This document shows, one piece after another, positions 55,636 through 64,000 of a stretch of DNA of 64,000 nucleotides (position 1 is its first letter; every line of letters begins with the position of its first letter). Position numbers and translations under genes: made by a program. Source of the stretch: Parvularcula marina (GTDB taxonomy: Bacteria; Pseudomonadota; Alphaproteobacteria; Caulobacterales; Parvularculaceae); the NCBI RefSeq assembly GCF_003399445.1, contig NZ_QUQO01000001.1, forward strand, positions 248,001-312,000. Reading direction: 5' to 3'. The notes under the pieces were generated by a model. The model made no database searches and was not told the origin of the DNA. It saw only the letters and a program-made list of their open reading frames with translations.

Positions 55636-56847
55636 TTACGACATGGCTTTCTGGAAGTTCTCGTCGACCTTGTCGAGGAAGCCGGTCGTGGTGAGCCAGC
55701 CCTGTTCGGCACCGATAAGGAGCGCAAGATCCTTCGTCATATTGCCCCCCTCGACCGTCTTGATGACAGTCTGCTCCAGCGTCTCAGCGAATTTTGCGAC
55801 TTCCGGCGTGTTGTCGAGCTTGGCGCGGTGCAGGAGGCCACGCGTCCATGCAAAGATCGAAGCGATCGAGTTGGTCGAGGTTTCCTCCCCACGCTGATGA
55901 GCGCGGTAGTGGCGGGTCACCGTGCCGTGAGCGGCTTCGGCTTCCGCCGTCTTGCCATCCGGGGTCAGAAGAACTGATGTCATCAGGCCAAGTGAGCCGA
56001 AGCCCTGTGCGACCGTGTCGGACTGGACGTCCCCGTCATAGTTCTTACAAGCCCAGACATAACCGCCCGACCATTTCATGCAGCTTGCGACCATGTCGTC
56101 GATGAGGCGGTGCTCATAGATCGTGCCGAGTTTTTCCATCTCGCCTTTGAATTCGGTCTCATAGATCTCCTGGAAGAGATCCTTGAAGCGGCCATCATAT
56201 TTTTTGAGGATGGTGTTCTTGGTCGACATGTAGACCGGCATTTTGCGCTGCACGCCGTAATTGAAGCAGGCCCGGGCAAAATCGCGGATTGAGTCGTCAA
56301 GGTTATACATGCCCATGGCGACACCTGAGCTAGGTGCTTCGAACACGTCATATTCAAGGATCTCGCCGGATTCGCCTTCCCACTTCATCGAGATCTTGCC
56401 CTTGCCGGGGAAGAGGAAGTCGGTCGCGCGATACTGGTCGCCAAATGCGTGACGACCGATGATGATCGGCTGGGTCCAGCCAGGGACGAGCCGCGGCACG
56501 TTGGAGATGATGATCGGCTCACGGAAAACAACGCCGCCGAGAATATTGCGGATCGTGCCGTTCGGGCTGCGCCACATTTTCTTGAGGCCGAATTCCTCGA
56601 CCCGGGCTTCGTCCGGCGTGATGGTCGCACATTTGACGCCCACGCCATATTCCTTGATCGCGTTTGCCGCATCGACCGTGATCTGGTCATCGGTCTCATC
56701 GCGCGCTTCGATCCCCAGATCGTAATATTTGAGGTCGATATCGAGATAGGGGTGGATCAGCTTGTCTTTGATGAGCTGCCAGATGATCCGTGTCATCTCG
56801 TCGCCGTCGAGCTCGACGACCGGGTTTTCGACCTTGATCTTCGTCAT
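55636..56847 (-). CDS. icd: NADP-dependent isocitrate dehydrogenase (eukaryotic-like type)
   Basis: It converts isocitrate to 2-oxoglutarate in the citric acid cycle. The 403-residue enzyme begins [23 protein letters not shown]. It has the substrate loop [19 protein letters not shown], the [22 protein letters not shown] metal/active-site block and [13 protein letters not shown] for NADP binding. These belong to the dimeric IDH subfamily shared by mitochondria and alphaproteobacteria, not to the E. coli type. It stands alone with a hairpin after it. Confidence 0.97.
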   Translation of the reverse strand: MTKIKVENPVVELDGDEMTRIIWQLIKDKLIHPYLDIDLKYYDLGIEARDETDDQITVDAANAIKEYGVGVKCATITPDEARVEEFGLKKMWRSPNGTIRNILGGVVFREPIIISNVPRLVPGWTQPIIIGRHAFGDQYRATDFLFPGKGKISMKWEGESGEILEYDVFEAPSSGVAMGMYNLDDSIRDFARACFNYGVQRKMPVYMSTKNTILKKYDGRFKDLFQEIYETEFKGEMEKLGTIYEHRLIDDMVASCMKWSGGYVWACKNYDGDVQSDTVAQGFGSLGLMTSVLLTPDGKTAEAEAAHGTVTRHYRAHQRGEETSTNSIASIFAWTRGLLHRAKLDNTPEVAKFAETLEQTVIKTVEGGNMTKDLALLIGAEQGWLTTTGFLDKVDENFQKAMS

Positions 56848-57048
56848 GGGATTTCCTTCTTCTATCGGGGGGCAGGGAGCCGGAGCGCACCTGCGAACAT
56901 CTCGCCGCGCGGGCTACATTATGCCGAGTGAGCGCGCAACATGGGGAGGGATGTGCAGTTCGTTGCGGAGTTTACGGGAGATTAAGGCTGCTGGGGTCAT
57001 GTCGGCGCTAAGCTTTTTTCTGCGTCATCTCTATCGGGGCGGGACCGC

Positions 57049-58056
57049 ATGTTCGCACGTCATTTTCGGCAGTTTATCAGCCTTCTTCTTGTCACCTCTC
57101 TTCTCGCAGCCTGTGGGACGACTTCCAAAGTCGATCCCAAGACTGGCACGTCGCCTAGTCCACGCCAGGCCAAGGCGACGCCGCATGAGAAGATTGGAAA
57201 TCCCTATTATGTCAGTGGCATACGCTACATCCCGAAGGATGAGCCGGGGTATGTGAAGACCGGGCTCGCCTCTTGGTATGGACCAAAGTTCCATGGCCGG
57301 CTGACCGCCAATGGCGAGATTTTCGATCAGGAGCGGCTGACGGCCGCCCACAAAACCCTGCCGCTACCTTCGCTCGTCCGCGTCACCAATCTGGAGAATG
57401 GCCGCTCTGCCGTCGTGCGGCTCAATGACCGCGGGCCGTTCTCGGGCGAGCGGATTATCGATCTTTCAAAGAAAACCGCAGAAACGCTCGACATGAAGGA
57501 TAAGGGCCTTGCCAATGTCCGCGTCGAGTATCTTGGCAAAGCGAGCCTTAATGATGCGATCGTCAAGGTTGGTCTGCCGGAGAATTATGCGGCGCTGAAA
57601 TCGCCTCTGCCGGAAATCATCGACACGCCCAGCGTCGTGATGGCGCATGCGACGCCGAACCGTAGCGAAGTCCCTGAATCTATTGCCGTGGAGGCTGCGC
57701 CCATGGCAGTCCCGGCCAGCTATGAAGACCCGATCGCCATCGTCGTCTCAGGCGAAAGCCTGCCATCCGCCGCAAATGTGCCAATCTCTCCCGTGGTCGA
57801 GAGCGATCTCGGACCCATTGCCTATTTCGTGCAGGTCGGGGTTTTCTCCGATCCCCAGAATGCCGCCTCTGCCGCTGGCAAGTTCGACGATATCGTACCG
57901 ATGAGCCTCGAAACGGTGGCTGTTTCTGGCGAAACACGCCAGCGTCTGCGGATTGGGCCTTATGTGCATGAATTTGCCGCCGAGGCGGCCATGCGCGAGG
58001 CCATCGCCCAAGGTTTCGAGGACGCGCATATTGTGAGAGGCGGCGTGCTTTTCTAA
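57049..58056 (+). CDS. rlpA: RlpA-like septal lytic transglycosylase with SPOR domain
   Basis: The 335-residue lipoprotein has lipobox LLAACG (Cys22). A double-psi beta-barrel follows (about 70-165: GLASWYGPKFHGRLTANGEIFD, TAAHKTLPLPSLVRVTNLENGR, VVRLNDRGPF). The conserved Glu in GEIFD, His in AAHKTLP and Asp in NDRGPF are present. A linker and a C-terminal SPOR domain (about 255-335) would bind denuded glycan at the septum. It heads the operon with the D,D-carboxypeptidase. Confidence 0.93.
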   Translation: MFARHFRQFISLLLVTSLLAACGTTSKVDPKTGTSPSPRQAKATPHEKIGNPYYVSGIRYIPKDEPGYVKTGLASWYGPKFHGRLTANGEIFDQERLTAAHKTLPLPSLVRVTNLENGRSAVVRLNDRGPFSGERIIDLSKKTAETLDMKDKGLANVRVEYLGKASLNDAIVKVGLPENYAALKSPLPEIIDTPSVVMAHATPNRSEVPESIAVEAAPMAVPASYEDPIAIVVSGESLPSAANVPISPVVESDLGPIAYFVQVGVFSDPQNAASAAGKFDDIVPMSLETVAVSGETRQRLRIGPYVHEFAAEAAMREAIAQGFEDAHIVRGGVLF

Positions 58057-58084
58057 ACCACCACCTCACGAAGGAGTATGGTGC

Positions 58085-59233
58085 GTGAAGCGTAGTTTGA
58101 GTCCCGTCATCCAGATGCTGGCGGTGCTGGCGGCCATTTTTGGTCTGGCCAGCGCCCAGACCGTTACGACGGACGCAACGCACGCCGTCATCATGGATGG
58201 CGACACCGGCGACATCCTGTTCTCAAAGGGCGGGAATGAGCCGATCCCGCCGGCCTCCATGTCGAAGCTGATGACGGTCGCGGTCGTCCTCGACATGATC
58301 AAGCGAGGCGAGCTGACCCCTGACACAGAATTCGATGTCTCCGCCAAGGCATGGCGGACGGGCGGCTCGAAAATGTTCGTGCTCGTCGATACCAAAATCC
58401 GGGTCGAGGACCTGCTCAAAGGGATCATCACGCTGTCTGGTAATGACGCCGCTGTCGTCGTGGCGGAGAACATCGCCGGGGATGAAGCGAGCTTTGCAGC
58501 GCTGATGAACCTGAAGGCGAAGGAATGGGGCCTGAAACAGTCTCATTTCTCGAACCCGCACGGCATGACCGATGAGGGCCAGCGCATGAGCGCGGCGGAC
58601 ATTGCCAAACTCGCCAGACATATGTGGAGTGAATATCCGGCCTACCGCTATCTCTACTCCATCCCGGAAATGACGTGGTCGGACATCACGCAGGCCAACC
58701 GCAACCCGCTGTTGGCCGGTTTTCCCGGCGCAGACGGGATGAAGACCGGGCACACTGAAGAAGCCGGCTACGGCATGGTCGGCAGTGCATCGAAAGACGG
58801 AGTGCGCCGGATAATCGTTGTCACCGGCCTCCCATCCTTGCAGGCGAGAGCCCGCGAAAGCGTCCGGATGATGGAGATCGCCTTTAATCAATATCTGACC
58901 CAGACCTATTACGGCCCGGACGATATTGTCACGGAACTGACGGTCTTTGGCGGCAAGGAAGAGCTCCTGCCGGTTAAGCTCGGCGCGGCCATGACTTTCA
59001 CCCGGCACCGCAAGATCCTCGAAGGCGCTGAAGCCCGGATCACCTATCGTGATCCCATCATTGCGCCTGTACGAACCGGCGAGCAGGTCGCGGTCATGCG
59101 CTTTACGATGCCGGGCGAACCGGTCCGCGAATATCCGCTTTATGCTGCCGCGACGGTCGAGGAAAAAGGCGTCTTCGCCAAGATGGGGATGGGGCTGAAA
59201 ATCCTCTTCACCCCGCCAGCAGAAGCCGAGTGA
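58085..59233 (+). CDS. dacA: D-alanyl-D-alanine carboxypeptidase (PBP5/6 family)
   Basis: It removes the terminal D-Ala from peptidoglycan stem peptides in the periplasm. The 382 residues start with a signal peptide (AAIFGLASAQ). They contain the three serine-peptidase motifs Ser58-x-x-Lys61 (SMSK), Ser118-Gly-Asn (SGN) and Lys220-Thr-Gly (KTG), and a C-terminal PBP5-like beta domain with an end helix. The GTG start at 58085 follows AAGGAGTATGGTGC. Its stop overlaps the tmk start (GTGA). dacC would be an equally valid name. Confidence 0.93.
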   Translation: MKRSLSPVIQMLAVLAAIFGLASAQTVTTDATHAVIMDGDTGDILFSKGGNEPIPPASMSKLMTVAVVLDMIKRGELTPDTEFDVSAKAWRTGGSKMFVLVDTKIRVEDLLKGIITLSGNDAAVVVAENIAGDEASFAALMNLKAKEWGLKQSHFSNPHGMTDEGQRMSAADIAKLARHMWSEYPAYRYLYSIPEMTWSDITQANRNPLLAGFPGADGMKTGHTEEAGYGMVGSASKDGVRRIIVVTGLPSLQARARESVRMMEIAFNQYLTQTYYGPDDIVTELTVFGGKEELLPVKLGAAMTFTRHRKILEGAEARITYRDPIIAPVRTGEQVAVMRFTMPGEPVREYPLYAAATVEEKGVFAKMGMGLKILFTPPAEAE

Positions 59234-59862
59234 CCGGCCTCTTCATCACATTCGAAGGCCCTGAAGGGGCCGGCAAGACGACACAAGTGACCCGTCTCGC
59301 CGAACGATTGGGTGGCCTTGGCCATGATGTTGTCGTCACACGGGAGCCGGGCGGCACGAAAGGCGGGGAGGCAATCCGCACAGCCCTGCTCGATCCGCAG
59401 GCGGACTGGTCGCCGCTGGCTGAATTGCTGATGATGAATGCCGCGCGCGATGTGCACCTGCGGGAGGTCGTTCTACCCGCACTGGCCGCTGGGAAGACCG
59501 TCATCTCTGACCGGTTCTGTGATTCCACCCGAGCCTATCAGGGCGGCGGCGGCGGTATGGATCAGGATTTCCTGATGCAGGTTGAGAAGGCCGTCTGCAC
59601 ACGGATGCCGGATCTGACTTTCATCTTCGATCTGCCCGTGGCGGCGGGGCTGTCGCGTGCCGATGGCAGAGGCGCCCGTGACCGGTTCGAGCAGAAGGGT
59701 GATGCCTATCATGAGGCGGTGCGCGCCGCATTCCAGAAGATTGCGGATCAAGAGACTCGTGCGGAACAGATTTTCGCGGGCGGCGACATCGAGGATGTCG
59801 AAAAAGCTGTCTGGGCAGTGCTTGAAGAGCGCCTGCCAGATTTGACAAAGGCGGCGCCATGA
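59230..59862 (+). CDS. tmk: Thymidylate kinase
   Basis: It phosphorylates dTMP to dTDP. The 210-residue enzyme has the P-loop FEGPEGAGKTTQ (8-19), TREPGGTKGGE, SDRFCDSTRAYQGGGGG (DRF motif) and the lid region DGRGARDRFE. GTG at 59230 overlaps the carboxypeptidase stop by 4 bp, and its stop overlaps the holB start by 4 bp, so all are coupled. Confidence 0.95.
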   Translation: MTGLFITFEGPEGAGKTTQVTRLAERLGGLGHDVVVTREPGGTKGGEAIRTALLDPQADWSPLAELLMMNAARDVHLREVVLPALAAGKTVISDRFCDSTRAYQGGGGGMDQDFLMQVEKAVCTRMPDLTFIFDLPVAAGLSRADGRGARDRFEQKGDAYHEAVRAAFQKIADQETRAEQIFAGGDIEDVEKAVWAVLEERLPDLTKAAP

Positions 59863-60842
59863 GCCTTCTGATGTCCAAAGCGCTGGCGGCCAAGACCGAA
59901 GCTGCGCTCAAAAGCGGTGCACTGTCGGGCGGCTGGCTGATCACCGGGCCACAGCAGATCGGCAAGGGGACGTTTGCGCGCAAGCTTGCTGCCGCGGTCC
60001 TCGCTCATTCTGAAACGCTCGACGGCGCTGATGAAAAAACGCGCACGCAGGTTACGAATGAGGGGCACCCGGATCTTTTTATCCTGCGGCGCACTCCCGA
60101 TGAAAAGACCGGTAAGCTGCCCGCCAATATCAAGGTCGATGAGGTGCGCGAAGTCATCGGCCGGTTCCATCAAACCTCAATGACGGGGCGCCGGATCGTC
60201 ATCATCGACACGGCGGATGAGCTGAACACCCAAGCTGCTAACGCGCTTCTCAAAACGCTGGAGGAGCCGCCCGACGGGGCGACCATGCTACTCCTTTCCG
60301 TGGCGCCGGGTCGCCTCTTGCCGACGATCCGCTCGCGCTGCCGCCGCATGGATATGACGCCTCAACCGGTTGGGGAGATTGCCGGATGGCTTGAACGCGA
60401 ACACGGCATCGATATGGGCGAAGCACGCGATGCGGCGGAAGCCGCGCGCGGACGGCCGGGACGGGCGCTCAACCTTGCGACAGGTGAGGGACGGCTCGCC
60501 CGTGAACTGGCCGATGGGCTGGTGAAGGCTGCAACGGGCCGGGGCGATATCGTCGCTGCCGCGCGCCGGTTCGGCGAGAAGGATTCAGAAGACGCCCGGC
60601 GCGATGCGCAGGAGTTGTTCCTCTCACGGCTCAACGATGCCGCCCGGCAATATGCGCGCGGGGAGGGGACAGAACCTGCCTTTTCGGCGGCGCGTTCCGC
60701 CCATCAGCTTGTCAGCCTGCATGATGAGATCGCTTCACTCGTCACGCGGGCGGAGGCGCTGAACGCCGACCGGGTGCAGACCGCCATAATGATGGCCATG
60801 ACCCTGCATGATGGTCTACGAGGGCCGCATGCTGGTCGATAG
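59859..60842 (+). CDS. holB: DNA polymerase III delta-prime subunit
   Basis: This clamp-loader subunit has 327 residues. It has a degenerate P-loop ITGPQQIGKGTFA, the segment VIIDTADELNTQAANALLKTLEEPP and the arginine-finger motif SRC in LLPTIRSRCRRMD, all typical of delta-prime. The next gene begins 14 bp before its stop, in another frame. The order tmk-holB-tatD is widely conserved. Confidence 0.93.
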   Translation: MSLLMSKALAAKTEAALKSGALSGGWLITGPQQIGKGTFARKLAAAVLAHSETLDGADEKTRTQVTNEGHPDLFILRRTPDEKTGKLPANIKVDEVREVIGRFHQTSMTGRRIVIIDTADELNTQAANALLKTLEEPPDGATMLLLSVAPGRLLPTIRSRCRRMDMTPQPVGEIAGWLEREHGIDMGEARDAAEAARGRPGRALNLATGEGRLARELADGLVKAATGRGDIVAAARRFGEKDSEDARRDAQELFLSRLNDAARQYARGEGTEPAFSAARSAHQLVSLHDEIASLVTRAEALNADRVQTAIMMAMTLHDGLRGPHAGR

Positions 60843-61611
60843 TCACGTCAATCTACATGGTGAGCGGTATACGGATGACCTAGAAGAGGTCATCGCGCGC
60901 GCGAAGGACGCCGGGATCGGCGCCATGCTCGCCATTTCCGACCGTCTCGATTCCGGGCCGGAGATCAAAGAGATCATCGCGGGCCGTTCCAATATGTGGC
61001 GCTCGGTCGGGGTCCATCCACATCACGCCAAGGATTATACAGATCTTGCCGCCGAGACGCTGATTGCTGAGGCCACTGATCCGCAAGTTGTCGGCATCGG
61101 TGAATGCGGGCTCGATTATCATTACGAATATTCTGACCGCGCATTTCAGGGGCCGGTCTTTGACGCGCATGTCAAAGCCGCCCAGGAAACCGGCCTGCCC
61201 CTGATCATCCATACGCGCGAGGCGGATGACGATATGGCCGCCGCACTGGAAGCCGCGCATGCGGAGAAAGCCTTCACGCCGCTGCTCCATTGCTATACTG
61301 GCGGGCCGGACCTTGCGAGCCGCGGACTGGCGCTCGGCGCTTATGTCTCCTTCTCTGGCATCCTGACCTTCAAGAAGGCCGAAGAGGTACGAGAGATTGC
61401 CCGTATCGTGCCGATGGACCGCCTGCTGATCGAAACGGATTGCCCCTTCCTTGCGCCCGTACCGCATCGCGGGCGGCGCAATGAACCGGCCTATCTCACC
61501 CATGTCGCTGAAGCCCTGGCCGAGTTGCGCGGGGTCAGCGCGGAGGAGATCGCAGAGGTCACGACTGACAATTTCTTCCGACTGTTCGCAAAAGCGAAGC
61601 GACCCGCATGA
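60829..61611 (+). CDS. tatD: TatD family metal-dependent hydrolase
   Basis: The 260-residue TIM-barrel protein of the TatD DNase family has GIGECGLDYHYEYS (catalytic Glu), IIHTREADDD, LLHCYTGG and LLIETDCPFLAP. The usual first metal motif His-x-His is HVN here (DSHVNLHGERY), so one ligand His is Asn. ATG at 60829 is favoured because GAGGG precedes it and the protein then starts MLVDSH. Members act as 3'-5' exonucleases or deacylases; the exact role is unknown. Its stop overlaps the next start (ATGA). Confidence 0.9.
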   Translation: MLVDSHVNLHGERYTDDLEEVIARAKDAGIGAMLAISDRLDSGPEIKEIIAGRSNMWRSVGVHPHHAKDYTDLAAETLIAEATDPQVVGIGECGLDYHYEYSDRAFQGPVFDAHVKAAQETGLPLIIHTREADDDMAAALEAAHAEKAFTPLLHCYTGGPDLASRGLALGAYVSFSGILTFKKAEEVREIARIVPMDRLLIETDCPFLAPVPHRGRRNEPAYLTHVAEALAELRGVSAEEIAEVTTDNFFRLFAKAKRPA

Positions 61612-62456
61612 GCCTGCGCGCGATCATTCTTGGTTGCGGATCTTCCGCTGGCGTCCCGCGGCTAGGCGGCAAGAATGGTGAGGGGGATTGGGGTGCCTGC
61701 GATCCTGAGAACCCCAAGAACCGCCGCCGCCGGTGCTCGATCCTCATCCAGCGTGCCGATGATGACCTTGGATGGAACGTTCCGGCGTTCACCAGCCTCT
61801 TGATTGATACGAGCCCGGATCTTCGCATGCAGTTGCTCGATGCGAAAATCGGGCGACTTGATGCAGTCGCCTGGACGCATGACCATGCCGATCAGTGCCA
61901 CGGGATCGATGATTTACGTGCACTTGTCCTCAACCAGCGGCGGCGCATGCCGGTCTGGCTCAGTGATGTGACATCTCCCGTCCTGAAAGACCGGTTCAGC
62001 TATTGCTTTGAAGATAATCCGAAGACGGGCTATCCCGCGATCCTCGACGACCATCCGCTGACACCGGGCGAACCCGTTCAGATCGGCGGGCCGACTGGCA
62101 ATATCGAGCTCCTCCCCATCCTTATGGAGCATGGCCCGGTGCCTTCCCTCGCGTTCCGCATGGGCGGGATGTGTGAGGAGTCGATTGTCTATTCGCCAGA
62201 TATCAGCGGCGTGCCGGAGGCTTCATGGCCGATGGTCACGGGCTGCGGCGTCTGGATCTGTGATGCCCTGCGCTACAAACCGCATCCCAGCCATGTGCAT
62301 CTCGAAGAGACGCTATCTTGGCTCACCCGTGCCGAGGCCGGGCGCGGAGTGCTGACTAATCTTCATATCGACATGGATTATGAGACGCTGGAACGCGAAA
62401 CGCCGGCGCATGTGGCGCCGGCGTTCGATGGAATGGTGATTGAGACCGGCAGGTGA
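61608..62456 (+). CDS. Metallo-beta-lactamase-fold hydrolase (PhnP-like)
   Basis: The 282-residue protein shows ILGCGSSAGVPRLG at the start, LIDTSPDLRMQLL, and the metal motif THDHADQCHGIDDL (HxHxDxxH) near residue 90. Later metal-binding His and Asp lie in LMEHGP and YSPDISG. PhnP is a cyclic phosphodiesterase, but this member is outside a phn cluster and its substrate is unknown. It is last in the rlpA-to-here operon, and a terminator overlaps its stop codon. Confidence 0.88.
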   Translation: MSLRAIILGCGSSAGVPRLGGKNGEGDWGACDPENPKNRRRRCSILIQRADDDLGWNVPAFTSLLIDTSPDLRMQLLDAKIGRLDAVAWTHDHADQCHGIDDLRALVLNQRRRMPVWLSDVTSPVLKDRFSYCFEDNPKTGYPAILDDHPLTPGEPVQIGGPTGNIELLPILMEHGPVPSLAFRMGGMCEESIVYSPDISGVPEASWPMVTGCGVWICDALRYKPHPSHVHLEETLSWLTRAEAGRGVLTNLHIDMDYETLERETPAHVAPAFDGMVIETGR

Positions 62457-62481
62457 GGGGGCTCAGCGCCCCTCACCTTTT
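62452..62481 (+). terminator. Terminator of the rlpA-tmk-holB-tatD operon
   Basis: GGTGAGGGG/CCCCTCACC stem with an 8-nt loop, followed by TTTT. The stop codon TGA of the last gene lies inside the 5' arm. Confidence 0.8.
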
Positions 62482-62490
62482 CATCCGTTC

Positions 62491-64000
62491 TCAGACTTCG
62501 TCGTCAGTGCCTGATTGTTCAACCCGAACACCGAGACCTTCAACAATAGAGTCAGGCGTCGCATCGGGTGCTGAGACGAGCGCTTCGATATCGTCCATCT
62601 TGAGCGGCGCTGCCGGCGGCTGGACTGCGACCACAAGAGTGCCGCCTTCTGCGACGAAATCGGCAATCGCGTTGACGTAACCGACAGCAGGCGGGAATTC
62701 GCTTGCGACCTGTGTCGCGCCTGCCCGCATCAGACCAGAGATCATCTGGCGCAGCGCCTCTGGCGATTGCGCGGCAATCATGCCGGCTTGTGGATTATCC
62801 TCCGCCGGAATGAGGGCCGCGAATTTCGGCACCATGGCGAAGATGTCTTCGAGCAGGCCTATATCTTCAAGCGACAGGTAGAACCCGCCAAAGGCCAAAT
62901 CCTCTTCGAAGAGACCTTCGACAGCTGACCAGTCCTGGCTGCCATCTTCCTGCATCACAGCGGTCGAAATTCTCTCATAATTCGGCAGGACGACATCAAC
63001 ATCGACGACCTTACGCATGCCTTCACGCAACGTGGCGTCAACGTCATAGGCCGTAGCCCCGTCTTCCGGGTTCCAGCTGAGCGCCAGATCCAGATCCACG
63101 ACCGGCTTGGTCAGGCCTTGCTCTTCGACGATTGCAATCACCTGATCATAGAGCGCCTGTTCTTCCTCATCGAGGCCGCCTGTGCCCATGGACATGGTCG
63201 ACAGGAGGCTATCGAGTAGGACGGGCACGTCATACATCAGGCCATCAACTTCGACACCAACTGCAGTTGGCATCAGCCAATGGAAGCTCGACAGATCAAG
63301 CGTCAGGCTGTCCATCGTGCTGATGATTTCGCCGTTCGACTTGTCGACCTGACCTTCGATATTCAGCACACCGAGGCTGAGAACATCCGTCTCCGTCATC
63401 GGCGGGAGTGCCCCATCGGCAAGATAGCCGAGGAGGGTGGCAAGTTTCATGTCACGCCAGCCATTCGCCTTCACGGTCTGAGACGAATTGGTGATGCCGT
63501 CATCGCCCAGGAACAGAATGTGCTGGGTCATCTCCATGGCAATATCGGTCGCAACGGTGTTCTCAAGATCACCGCGCATCCAGCCGGTGGCCCCAGAGAA
63601 GCCGGAGCTGAACTCGATATCCATGGCAATTTCCGGCGTCTCAAAGTCGAACTGGCCAACCATGTTCCAGACGGCGGAGCATTCATATGATGAGGCGCGG
63701 TAGATATCGGCGACCTTTGCGACGATAGCCATCGGGCTGCCATCATCTTCAGCCGAACCGCTGAGCGGATAAAGCGTCATGCCGTCGATCACGAGGCGGT
63801 CGATCGCGAATTTGTATTCGTTGATCGTGAAGGGCGCGTCCGAAGAAGGCTCATCAGCCATTTCAAGGTCGAGATCGCCGTCCGTCAGTTCTTCCATCTC
63901 TTCGATGGCTTCGGCCTGGCTTTCAGCCAGTGCATAGCTTTCCTCGGTCTCGGCCGGGCCAAGGCCCATCATCTGCATGGTGAAGAGTTCGACGACTTCG
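62491..64000 (-). CDS. Acidic protein of unknown function (5' end outside the window)
   Basis: The frame is open from the window edge to a stop at 62491, giving at least 502 residues. The first ATG in the window (63978) has no clear ribosome site and upstream codons remain open, so the true start is probably beyond 64000. The protein is strongly acidic (clusters such as EAIEEMEELTDGDLDLEMADEP). It has regular alternating polar/hydrophobic segments (VEVDGLMYDVPVLLDSLL, VVDLDLALSWNPEDGATAYDVDATL) that suggest a beta-rich exported or envelope protein. I do not recognise a family with confidence; a distant DUF945-like protein is one possibility. Confidence 0.65.
   Translation of the reverse strand, partial: EVVELFTMQMMGLGPAETEESYALAESQAEAIEEMEELTDGDLDLEMADEPSSDAPFTINEYKFAIDRLVIDGMTLYPLSGSAEDDGSPMAIVAKVADIYRASSYECSAVWNMVGQFDFETPEIAMDIEFSSGFSGATGWMRGDLENTVATDIAMEMTQHILFLGDDGITNSSQTVKANGWRDMKLATLLGYLADGALPPMTETDVLSLGVLNIEGQVDKSNGEIISTMDSLTLDLSSFHWLMPTAVGVEVDGLMYDVPVLLDSLLSTMSMGTGGLDEEEQALYDQVIAIVEEQGLTKPVVDLDLALSWNPEDGATAYDVDATLREGMRKVVDVDVVLPNYERISTAVMQEDGSQDWSAVEGLFEEDLAFGGFYLSLEDIGLLEDIFAMVPKFAALIPAEDNPQAGMIAAQSPEALRQMISGLMRAGATQVASEFPPAVGYVNAIADFVAEGGTLVVAVQPPAAPLKMDDIEALVSAPDATPDSIVEGLGVRVEQSGTDDEV

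Overview
This window is a stretch of a GC-rich alphaproteobacterial chromosome. Three things point to that group: the fabD-fabG-acpP-fabF-mltG-yicC-gmk gene order, LexA boxes of the direct-repeat type GTTC-N7-GTTC, and a eukaryotic-like NADP isocitrate dehydrogenase. A marine Parvularculales/Hyphomonadaceae-like lineage is my guess, not something the sequence proves. Both window edges cut genes: the arginine synthase/kinase at base 1 and an acidic protein of unknown function at base 64000.

Region 1 to 5.6 kb is an arginine cluster of the Xanthomonas type. An operon on the minus strand runs N-acetylornithine transcarbamylase, argG, acetylcitrulline deacetylase, then a fused acetylglutamate synthase/kinase. 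argH is divergent. A 25-codon leader peptide with six Arg codons, followed by a Rho-independent terminator, precedes the operon, so arginine attenuation is likely. Region 5.7 to 15.4 kb holds three tandem RTX calcium-binding proteins of about 800 residues. Each has its own terminator, and each has a C6-N6-G6-like palindrome upstream. A LuxR-type regulator gene sits just upstream of the array. A gene-poor spacer and a tRNA-Ala(GGC) follow.

Region 16.4 to 21 kb carries a 2OG-Fe(II) oxygenase, a lipoprotein, an ABC half-transporter, a GH75-like lipoprotein and an unknown protein. Region 21.1 to 29.6 kb is the fatty-acid synthesis cluster with the cell-wall gene mltG, then yicC and gmk. A palindromic repeat lies between fabD and fabG. 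Region 29.6 to 43.6 kb is mixed housekeeping: HerA-like ATPase, Hpt protein, type 2 IPP isomerase, a GGPP-synthase-like gene, an EndoIII-family glycosylase, cytochrome b561, trmFO, an esterase-like lipoprotein, uvrA and exoD. Both the glycosylase gene and uvrA have exact LexA boxes.

Region 43.6 to 56.9 kb has a His/Glu-rich TonB receptor (probably for a metal), ssb, rsmE, gshA, a beta-propeller protein, an HNH nuclease, a NatAB-like ABC exporter, a LysM lipoprotein and icd. Region 57 to 62.5 kb is a tightly overlapping operon: rlpA, D,D-carboxypeptidase, tmk, holB, tatD and a metallo-beta-lactamase-fold hydrolase. It closes with a terminator.

The observations most worth following are the arginine leader/attenuator on an acetyl-citrulline pathway operon, the three-gene RTX array with shared promoter elements and mosaic cores, and the LexA-boxed glycosylase that lacks the EndoIII lysine.
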